From: Bacteroides neonati
Lineage (GTDB): Bacteria > Bacteroidota > Bacteroidia > Bacteroidales > Bacteroidaceae
NCBI RefSeq assembly: GCF_000499785.1
Contig: NZ_HG726025.1
Location: 207,586-271,585 of the forward strand
Direction: 5' to 3'
DNA length: 64,000 nt
A program made the position numbers and the translations under genes. Position 1 is the stretch's first letter. Every line of letters begins with the position of its first letter. Below are positions 1-6,716 of the stretch, piece by piece. A model generated the notes under the pieces. That model ran no database searches, was not told where the DNA came from, and saw only the letters and a list, made by a program, of their open reading frames with translations.

Positions 1-665
1 GTAGCGGCTCCTACCAAGATGAAGAATATCTGTACGGGGCGGTTGCGAAAGCCTGCTTTGGAGTGTGCAAATTCGGTAAAAGTAACGATGAGTGGGGGTA
101 GAATGAAGCATGTATTCTCTGTGCCTATCGCCAAGGCAGATATGGGGAAGACGAAAGCCAGTAAGGCCATCCACCGAAAGAGATCTTTTTTCCAGTTTCT
201 ATCCGAAGGACTGTGTGCGATTGGTTGGCGTATGTCGTATCGCTCCAGGATGCGTTGTCCCCAAACCAGTATAAGCGATAAGAAGAATACCGAAATCGGA
301 TAAATCCATGTTTCCGTATGTAGTAATACCGGCAGCATACAGGCTGATATGAGCGGAATCAGTGTGGTTCTGCTACACAGCAACGATAACCCTGCAAGTA
401 CAAATGCCAAGGATAGATTGGCGGTAAGTGACAGGGGCGAATAGCGGACGATGCATACACCGGCAAAAGCTCCCAGTGTCATTAACCATACGATCGCACT
501 TCGTTTGACTCTCCATACGCGTTTGTCTACAATCCATAGTCCGATGGTGAGTGCCGCCATTTCGGGAAAGATAATTTCTTTTTCTCCGGTCCATTCTGCT
601 ACACCGATCATGAACAATATCATGAGGATCGATACCAGATATTTGATACGTTTTTTTCGTTCCAT
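1..665 (-). CDS. Integral membrane protein, truncated by the window edge
   Basis: Read on the minus strand from an ATG at 665-663, the frame stays open to the left edge, giving at least 221 residues. The protein is very hydrophobic, with about six predicted membrane segments. It opens with a basic stretch (MERKKRIKYL) followed directly by a first membrane segment. No catalytic motif is recognised, and an HPP-like or other small transport family is only a guess. A TACTTTTG element (minus strand, 692-699) lies about 27 bp before the start and fits a Bacteroides -7 box. The gene is divergent from the symporter pair on the right. The C-terminus is not in the window. Confidence 0.7.
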   Translation of the reverse strand, partial: MERKKRIKYLVSILMILFMIGVAEWTGEKEIIFPEMAALTIGLWIVDKRVWRVKRSAIVWLMTLGAFAGVCIVRYSPLSLTANLSLAFVLAGLSLLCSRTTLIPLISACMLPVLLHTETWIYPISVFFLSLILVWGQRILERYDIRQPIAHSPSDRNWKKDLFRWMALLAFVFPISALAIGTENTCFILPPLIVTFTEFAHSKAGFRNRPVQIFFILVGAA

Positions 666-751
666 ACTTCTTTTAATGACTTTTTCGGTCGCAAAAGTAC
701 AATTCTTCTTCGAAAATCCGAAAGTATAGGGCTCTTTTTCAATCTTTTTGC

Positions 752-781
752 TTTGCTTTTTCGCCAATATGTTTACTTTTG
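752..781 (+). promoter_or_regulatory. Bacteroides-type promoter of the symporter pair
   Basis: TTTG at 752-755 and TACTTTTG at 774-781 match the TTTG / TAnnTTTG consensus. The spacing is 18 bp, one less than the usual 19-21. Transcription would start near 787, about 25 bp before the small ORF at 811. Confidence 0.55.
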
Positions 782-810
782 TACTTTATTAATCTATATC
801 TGATAACTCA

Positions 811-936
811 ATGTTTGGAATTAACGATCCATTGATTCTTTTACCGTATCTGCTTTCGATACTGTGTGTGGTGTTTGCCGCATGGTTCGGTTGGAAGTAT
901 TGGAACAAAGACGACGAAAAAGACAAAACATCATGA
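811..936 (+). CDS. Symporter small accessory protein (41 aa)
   Basis: A 41-codon ORF starts at ATG 811 and ends at TGA 934-936. It encodes one hydrophobic segment (about residues 8-28, LILLPYLLSILCVVFAAWF) followed by a charged tail ending KDDEKDKTS-like. The stop overlaps the start of the following symporter as ATGA, so the two are probably translationally coupled. Short single-span proteins in exactly this position are known as small accessory proteins of SSS-family symporters. The role here, assembly or stability of the symporter, is inferred from position and shape. It is too short for most ORF callers. Confidence 0.75.
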   Translation: MFGINDPLILLPYLLSILCVVFAAWFGWKYWNKDDEKDKTS

Positions 937-2480
937 ACACCTTCACACTTAGTCTCATTGTGATAGCTTACCTGCTGTCATTGGTTTATCTTGGTTTTTT
1001 AGGATATAAGAAAACGACCACTGCCAGCGATTATCTGGTAGGGGGCAGACAGATGAACCCCATTGTAATGGCACTCTCTTACGGTGCTACGTTTATCTCT
1101 GCTTCGGCCATTGTGGGCTTTGGTGGGGTTGCTGCCGCTTTCGGCATGGGTATTCAGTGGCTATGCTTTCTCAATATGTTTGTGGGTGTGGTTATTGCCT
1201 TCCTGTTCTTTGGATTGCGTACCCGGCGCATGGGTGCGCGACTCAATGTGAGCACCTTTCCGCAATTGCTCGGCAGGCATTACCGTTCGCGTAAGATTCA
1301 GGTATTCATAGCGGCTGTTATCTTTCTGGGGATGCCTCTGTATGCAGCCGTTGTTATGAAAGGCGGGGCTGTGTTTATCGAACAGATCTTCCAGATCGAC
1401 TTTAACCTGTCGCTGCTCATCTTTACGCTGGTCATTGCGGGCTACGTCATTGCCGGCGGTATGAAGGGGGTGATGTATACCGATGCTTTGCAAGGAGTGA
1501 TTATGTTTGCCTGTATGCTTTTTCTCGTATTCTCGCTCTATCAGGTGTTGGGTATGGGCTTTACCGAAGCCAATCAGGCACTGACGGATATTGCACCGCT
1601 TGTACCCGAAAAGTTCAAGGCATTGGGGCATCAGGGCTGGACGGCCATGCCTGTTGCCGGCTCTCCGCAGTGGTACACCTTGGTTACTTCGCTTATTCTT
1701 GGGGTGGGCATCGGCTGTTTGGCGCAACCGCAGTTGGTGGTTCGTTTTATGACGGTCGAGAGTAGCAAGCAGCTTAACCGGGGCGTACTGATCGGGTGTT
1801 TCTTCCTGATTATCACCGTGGGTGCTATTTACCATGCCGGTGCGTTGAGCAATCTCTTTTTCCTGAAAACCGAAGGGGCGGTAGCCACCGAGGTGGTCAA
1901 GGATATGGACAAGATTATTCCTTACTTTATCAATAAAGCCATGCCCAACTGGTTTGCCGCACTCTTTATGCTCTGCATTCTTTCGGCCAGCATGTCTACG
2001 CTTAGTTCGCAGTTTCACACGATGGGAGCTTCCGTCGGATCGGATATTTACGGTACCTATAAACCCCGCTCGCGCGATAAACTTACAAATGTAATTCGCT
2101 TGGGTGTACTCTTTTCCATTCTGGTGAGTTATATTATCTGTTACCTGCTTCCCAATGATATTATTGCCCGCGGCACGGCTATTTTTATGGGTGTTTGTGC
2201 CGCCGCTTTTCTGCCTGCTTATTTCTGTGCACTCTATTGGAAGGGGGCTACCCGGCAAGGAGCGATGGCGAGTCTCTGGACAGGCAGTTTGGCCAGTGTC
2301 TTTGCACTCGTCTTTCTTCACGAGAAAGAGGCTGCGTCGATGGGTATCTGCCGCATGCTTTTTGGGCGCGATGTGCTGATCGAAACGTATCCCTTTCCGG
2401 TGATAGACCCGATTTTGTTTGCCCTTCCGTTGTCGGTACTGGCTTTGGTCGTGGTCAGCTTGCTTACTGCACGGCGGTAA
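933..2480 (+). CDS. Sodium:solute symporter (SSS family)
   Basis: This 515-aa protein has about 13 predicted membrane segments and the SSS-family layout: an N-terminal segment, then SDYLVGGRQM and GATFISASAIVGFGG, typical of the first two core helices. The family couples uptake of a solute (sugar, amino acid, pantothenate, carboxylate) to sodium entry across the inner membrane. The substrate cannot be told from the sequence. An in-frame start exists further upstream at 864, but ATG 933 is preferred because it overlaps the stop of the small accessory gene and places the first membrane helix at residues 4-24. It converges on tilS with only 9 bp between the stops. Confidence 0.9.
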   Translation: MNTFTLSLIVIAYLLSLVYLGFLGYKKTTTASDYLVGGRQMNPIVMALSYGATFISASAIVGFGGVAAAFGMGIQWLCFLNMFVGVVIAFLFFGLRTRRMGARLNVSTFPQLLGRHYRSRKIQVFIAAVIFLGMPLYAAVVMKGGAVFIEQIFQIDFNLSLLIFTLVIAGYVIAGGMKGVMYTDALQGVIMFACMLFLVFSLYQVLGMGFTEANQALTDIAPLVPEKFKALGHQGWTAMPVAGSPQWYTLVTSLILGVGIGCLAQPQLVVRFMTVESSKQLNRGVLIGCFFLIITVGAIYHAGALSNLFFLKTEGAVATEVVKDMDKIIPYFINKAMPNWFAALFMLCILSASMSTLSSQFHTMGASVGSDIYGTYKPRSRDKLTNVIRLGVLFSILVSYIICYLLPNDIIARGTAIFMGVCAAAFLPAYFCALYWKGATRQGAMASLWTGSLASVFALVFLHEKEAASMGICRMLFGRDVLIETYPFPVIDPILFALPLSVLALVVVSLLTARR

Positions 2481-2489
2481 ACGGGCTGT

Positions 2490-3779
2490 TTACACGCGAC
2501 GCAAGCGAACGATCAGGATACGTTGCGTGGTTTCATCTATCCGCAAGCGATTGTCGGTGCGTTCGCCTATCAGCCAGGCTATCTGCTCGCCGCTGCAGAG
2601 TACCCATTGTTGCTCTTTCTGTGCGAGGGAGAACTTGCGGTCGGTCATATAATCGCTCACACGCTTCTTGCCCTTCATGCCGAAGGGTACAAAGGTATCG
2701 CCTGTTTGCCACAGCCGTATGCTGAGCGTACCTTTCAGCTTATCGGCATCGAAGCAGGCCACCTCTTTGTGGCGGGGAATAACGAATTCGGGGGTGTAGT
2801 CCAGCAGCTCTTGTTCCAGTTCAAAGGGAGGGGGTTCGACCGCGTCTTCCCCTTTGCGCCTTTCGATCAGCAGCCATTCGCGGTCTTTGATGATGCGCCA
2901 CTCTTTGCTTTGAAACTGCTTGCCCGGTTGTCCGGCAAGCGAGGCAATTATATCTTTCGTTTGTGCCGGGTTGAAGCCGAGCGGACGCACGATCTCGAAC
3001 AGCAAAGCAGCCGGTGCAGGCTCGTGTTGCAGGGCATCGATGGCGATGCCTTTTTCGGTGAGTACCCGTTTCTTTCCCTCTTCAATGCCGTGGGCATAAA
3101 TCAGAGCGGCATCGTTCAGATGGTTGCACGTATCCATAATGCTCTCATTGACCGATGGGTTGATCTCCTGCATCAGCGGAATCAGGTTCAACCGGATTTT
3201 ATTGCGGGTGTATTCGTCTTGCAGATTGGTGCTGTCGGTTACATAGGGCTGACCGATGCTGTTCAGGTAGTCGACTACCTCCCGGCGGTTGATGCAAAGG
3301 AGCGGACGAACTACATCGCCATTGCGGGCGCGTATGCCCAACAGACCGTTGATGCCCGTTCCGCGAATCAGGTTCAGCAGCAGGGTTTCTACACTATCGT
3401 CCCGGTGATGGGCTACGGCTATCACTGCCGCACCACTCTCTTTTTTTATCTTCTCAAACCATTCGTAACGCAGTTCGCGCGCTGCCATTTCAATCGATAT
3501 ATGCTTTTCGGCAGCATACTCGCCGGTACAGAAGTGTGTGCAATGAAGCGTCACTCCTTGTTCGTGGCAGAGTTGCCGAACGAAGGCTTCATCACGGTCG
3601 GATTCGGCATCGCGCAAGTGGAAGTTGCAGTGTGCCGCTTCGCAATAATAGCCCAGTTGGGTTAATAAACGCAACAAAGCTACCGAATCGGCTCCACCGC
3701 TCAGAGCTACAAGAATCTTATCTGTCTTTTTGAATAAGTTCTCATTATCAATGTATTGAGAGATGCGATGCAGAATCAT
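2490..3779 (-). CDS. tilS: tRNA(Ile)-lysidine synthetase
   Basis: A 429-aa protein with the PP-loop motif SGGADS at residues 27-32. TilS activates C34 of tRNA-Ile(CAU) with ATP and adds lysine, which switches the anticodon to read AUA. The N-terminal catalytic domain (about 1-220) is followed by a linker and a C-terminal TilS domain carrying GDTFVPFGMKGKKRVSDYM, the usual tRNA-contact segment. Length is normal for the family. It is transcribed leftward from a spacer that holds the palindromic AAGAGTACGTACTCTT elements. Confidence 0.95.
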   Translation of the reverse strand: MILHRISQYIDNENLFKKTDKILVALSGGADSVALLRLLTQLGYYCEAAHCNFHLRDAESDRDEAFVRQLCHEQGVTLHCTHFCTGEYAAEKHISIEMAARELRYEWFEKIKKESGAAVIAVAHHRDDSVETLLLNLIRGTGINGLLGIRARNGDVVRPLLCINRREVVDYLNSIGQPYVTDSTNLQDEYTRNKIRLNLIPLMQEINPSVNESIMDTCNHLNDAALIYAHGIEEGKKRVLTEKGIAIDALQHEPAPAALLFEIVRPLGFNPAQTKDIIASLAGQPGKQFQSKEWRIIKDREWLLIERRKGEDAVEPPPFELEQELLDYTPEFVIPRHKEVACFDADKLKGTLSIRLWQTGDTFVPFGMKGKKRVSDYMTDRKFSLAQKEQQWVLCSGEQIAWLIGERTDNRLRIDETTQRILIVRLRRV

Positions 3780-3793
3780 AATCGACGAATTAT

Positions 3794-3878
3794 AAGAGTA
3801 CGTACTTAATAGTGCATAGATATACTATTCATTGGTGCATAGAGTACGTATTCATTAATACCAAGAGTACGTACTCTT
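3794..3878. repeat. Intergenic palindromic element, copy A (three GTACGT boxes)
   Basis: Three boxes lie between ygiQ and tilS: AAGAGTACGTACTT (3794-3807), AGAGTACGTATT (3841-3852) and a perfect 16-bp palindrome AAGAGTACGTACTCTT (3863-3878). A similar set of three boxes, in the same order and followed by the same AACAGGCTTTT tail, occurs at 55380-55464. The set does not look like a terminator. It could be a regulator-binding array or a dispersed non-coding repeat. Confidence 0.7.
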
Positions 3879-3899
3879 GCTGTATAAGAAAACAGGCTT

Positions 3900-5738
3900 T
3901 TATTTGCCATATAACTTATTGATTAAATCTTTACGACCGATGCGTGCCAGCTCGTTCATTATATTGCGTCGTTCTTCGGGCTTGTACCAGAAGAAGAACT
4001 GCCGTTGCGCCAGCTTCTCCCGTTGCGTGCGTGCACTGAAGATGGGCTCGAGGGTATACGGATGAAAGCCGGTATACCATGCTTCGGTCGCTACGGTCAT
4101 GGGGGTAGGGGTGAAGTCCTGCACCTGCTCCAAGTGAAAATCGAGCCGTTTGGTAAGTACTGCCAGCTCTGCCATATCTTCCTCTTTACAGCCCGGATGG
4201 CTGGAGATGAAGTAAGGAATGAGCTGTTGGCGCAGATTCAGTTCGCGATTGATGCGGTCGAATATCTGCTTAAACTCACCAAACTGATGGAACGAAGGCT
4301 TGCGCATGATGTTGAGCACACTGTCGCTGGTATGTTCGGGGGCTACTTTGAGGCGTCCGCTTACGTGGTTGGCGATCAGTTCGCGGGTATATTCGGCGGT
4401 ACTGCGGTTCACGGCACTGTCTTTGCTTTGGTGCAACAACAGGTCGTAGCGCACACCGCTACCGATGAACGATTTCTTGATACCCGGCAAGGCATCGACC
4501 GATTGGTAGATGTCGAGCAGCGGACGGTGATCGGTATTCAGGTTGGGACATACCTTGGGGTGTATGCACGACGGGCGTTTGCATTTGTGGCAAACCGACT
4601 CGTCCTTGCCACCCATGCGGTACATATTGGCCGAAGGACCGCCCAGATCGCTTAGGTATCCTTTAAAGTCGGGCAGCTGGCTAACCTCGCGTACCTCCTT
4701 CAGGATGCTTTCCTTGCTGCGGCTGACGATGAATTTGCCTTGATGTGCCGAGATCGTACAAAAGGCGCATCCGCCAAAGCATCCGCGATGGATGTTGACC
4801 GAGAACTTAATCATGTCGTAGGCCGGGATGCGTTTGTTCTTATATTTGGGGTGCGGCAAGCGGGTGTAAGGCAGGTCGAACGAATGGTCTAACTCCGTTT
4901 CGTTCATGGGCGGATAGGGGGCATTGACCACCACCAATTGCTTGTCCACACGTTGGGTGATACGGTTGGCCGCATATTTGTTCGACTCCTCTTCGATGTG
5001 ACGAAAGTTGGCCGCTTGCTTCTTCTTGTCTTTAAGGCACTCCTCGTGCGAGTAAAGCGTAAGGGTTTCGGCAGCAGGAAGCGAGCTTTCCCCTTCGGCT
5101 TGAGCCAGAAAAGCGGTTTGTGGAATATCCGTGGGTAGTTCATGGCTTTGTATGGGGGCTCCCTTAGCAACCAGTCGTTCGGTCAGTTCGGTGATGGGTT
5201 TTTCGCCCATACCATAGATCAGCAGATCGGCACCACTATCGCAAAGGATGCTCTTCTGCAACTTATCTTGCCAATAGTCGTAGTGCGACAGACGGCGCAT
5301 ACTTGCCTCGATGCCTCCCAGTACGACAGGCACATCGGGGTAAAGCTCTTTAAGGATACGGCTGTAAACGATCGAAGGGTATTCGGGGCGCATATCCGGA
5401 CGGCCATCGGGCGTATACGCATCTTCACTGCGCAAACGCTTATTGGCCGTGTATTTGTTTACCATAGAGTCCATACAGCCGGCTGATATGCCGAAGAAGA
5501 GGCGAGGGCGTCCCAACTTCTTGAAGTCGCGCAGGTCGTCGCGCCAGTTAGGTTGAGGAACGATGGCTACCCGCAGCCCCAAAGATTCGAGGATACGGCC
5601 TATTACGGCCGCACCAAAAGAGGGGTGGTCAACGTAAGCGTCGCCACTGAACAGGATTACATCAAGTTCGCTCCATCCGCGGAGCTCCACTTCTTTCTTA
5701 CTGGTGGGTAACCAGTCGGTCAATCGATATTCTTTCAT
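3900..5738 (-). CDS. YgiQ family radical SAM protein
   Basis: A 612-aa protein with the radical SAM cluster C320-x3-C324-x2-C327 in HRGCFGGCAFC. The N-terminal domain (about 1-180) is a B12-binding-like Rossmann region typical of YgiQ/UPF0313, and a second cysteine-rich stretch (CHKCKRPSC...CPN) lies near residues 385-400. The family binds a 4Fe-4S cluster and S-adenosylmethionine, but its reaction is not established. A TATCTTTG -7 box (5743-5750, minus) ends only 4 bp before the ATG at 5738, so the message may be leaderless. The next methionine is far inside conserved sequence, so the start is well supported. Confidence 0.92.
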   Translation of the reverse strand: MKEYRLTDWLPTSKKEVELRGWSELDVILFSGDAYVDHPSFGAAVIGRILESLGLRVAIVPQPNWRDDLRDFKKLGRPRLFFGISAGCMDSMVNKYTANKRLRSEDAYTPDGRPDMRPEYPSIVYSRILKELYPDVPVVLGGIEASMRRLSHYDYWQDKLQKSILCDSGADLLIYGMGEKPITELTERLVAKGAPIQSHELPTDIPQTAFLAQAEGESSLPAAETLTLYSHEECLKDKKKQAANFRHIEEESNKYAANRITQRVDKQLVVVNAPYPPMNETELDHSFDLPYTRLPHPKYKNKRIPAYDMIKFSVNIHRGCFGGCAFCTISAHQGKFIVSRSKESILKEVREVSQLPDFKGYLSDLGGPSANMYRMGGKDESVCHKCKRPSCIHPKVCPNLNTDHRPLLDIYQSVDALPGIKKSFIGSGVRYDLLLHQSKDSAVNRSTAEYTRELIANHVSGRLKVAPEHTSDSVLNIMRKPSFHQFGEFKQIFDRINRELNLRQQLIPYFISSHPGCKEEDMAELAVLTKRLDFHLEQVQDFTPTPMTVATEAWYTGFHPYTLEPIFSARTQREKLAQRQFFFWYKPEERRNIMNELARIGRKDLINKLYGK

Positions 5739-5768
5739 GCCGCAAAGATACGGATAAAATTTCGCAGA

Positions 5769-6113
5769 TTAACCGATACGCTTAATAATGGCTATGAATT
5801 CCTCGTCGGTGAGTCCGAAATCTTGCTCGCGGAAGTTCACAAAGTCTTCCAGATAGTCGCTGGCAATGGCCTCGAGTATGTCTTTTCCATCGAGCGATAG
5901 CTCGTCGAGCATAAATCGAATCATGCCTTGGTAGGCGCGAATGGTTTTTAGTCGTTGTTCGGCACCGGGAACCGACATGTTTTGACACTGGTGTTCATTG
6001 CGTGCAATGAGATAAACGGTAGCATAGAACTTGTCTATGCTACCGTAAATGCTGTTAATCTTGCGGGTGTCCGCTCCGGATAATTCTTTTAGTTTTTGTT
6101 GAATATCGGTCAT
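5769..6113 (-). CDS. Conserved hypothetical protein (114 aa), third gene of a coupled cluster
   Basis: The protein is soluble, mostly helical by composition, acidic at the C-terminus, and has no recognised motif. The ATG at 6113 is chosen over longer in-frame starts because it overlaps the TGA of the TusA-like gene (6110-6113). It is last in a tight three-gene minus-strand cluster (6636 to 5769), which suggests that the three products work together. No function is proposed. Confidence 0.75.
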   Translation of the reverse strand: MTDIQQKLKELSGADTRKINSIYGSIDKFYATVYLIARNEHQCQNMSVPGAEQRLKTIRAYQGMIRFMLDELSLDGKDILEAIASDYLEDFVNFREQDFGLTDEEFIAIIKRIG

Positions 6114-6325
6114 AAAATGGTAAATTGTAATGTCATTTCTTCGCCGTCGTATATCTCGCGAAAGCCGATGCCTTGTTCGGACAGGTACTCTTTGAGGTCC
6201 TGAAAGGCTTCGAGGTTCTCCATGATAATTTCCAGTTTCTCGCCTTTTGGGGCATTGCACAAAGCAGTGATGGCCGGAATCAATGGACTGTATAAGGTCA
6301 GTCCGCGAGTATCGACAGTAATCAT
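6110..6325 (-). CDS. TusA-like small protein lacking the active cysteine
   Basis: At 71 aa it has the length and pattern of the TusA/SirA/YedF fold: VDTRGL near the start, a helix, then GEKLEII and a DLKEYLSEQG segment. TusA proteins pass sulfur through a cysteine in a CPxP motif. Here that position reads LYSPLIP, so no cysteine is present (the only Cys is C23, in ALCNAP). A sulfur-transfer role is therefore unlikely, and binding or regulation is more probable. It is joined by ATGA overlaps to both neighbours (6322-6325 and 6110-6113). Confidence 0.7.
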   Translation of the reverse strand: MITVDTRGLTLYSPLIPAITALCNAPKGEKLEIIMENLEAFQDLKEYLSEQGIGFREIYDGEEMTLQFTIL

Positions 6326-6636
6326 ACCTCCTCCTCTTCTTCTTGGTTGACGAGCCAGGTAAGATACAGTTTAATGAGTTGTTGCAAACCAAACGCCTTC
6401 ATGTTTTCATGATAAATGACGTCGATGCAAAGGTCGAGCAATTCTTTACTATCTTCTTCCTGACTGGCAATAAGCGAACGGATATTCAGTTTGAGCTTAT
6501 CCAGTACGGCTTCGTCTACGATACCGTTGCTGTCGATCAGGTGACGGAAGAGAGCATATTTTTCGATGGTTTTCAGGTTCTCTTCAGATACCTCCATACT
6601 GCGTGTTCCGCTGAGATTAGCTTGTATAGTATACAT
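6322..6636 (-). CDS. Conserved hypothetical protein (104 aa), first gene of the TusA-like cluster
   Basis: This 104-aa soluble helical protein ends in a run of glutamates (NQEEEEEV). No domain is recognised. Its TGA overlaps the ATG of the TusA-like gene. It opens the three-gene unit 6636-5769, and its start (MYTIQANLSG) follows an A-rich leader. Function unknown. Confidence 0.7.
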   Translation of the reverse strand: MYTIQANLSGTRSMEVSEENLKTIEKYALFRHLIDSNGIVDEAVLDKLKLNIRSLIASQEEDSKELLDLCIDVIYHENMKAFGLQQLIKLYLTWLVNQEEEEEV

Positions 6637-6716
6637 GACTTTTAGTTTTAGAGTGAATTAATAGGAGCAAAGATAAAACTTTTCATGAAAGATGGTGCGT
6701 TGGCACCAATTTATTT

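Noticed and set aside
1161..2321. 386-aa minus-strand ORF opposite the symporter
   Set aside because: It is an antisense shadow of a strongly supported SSS symporter, polar and histidine-rich without any family pattern.
2523..3665. 380-aa plus-strand ORF opposite tilS
   Set aside because: TilS motifs are clear on the minus strand. This frame has no recognisable domain.
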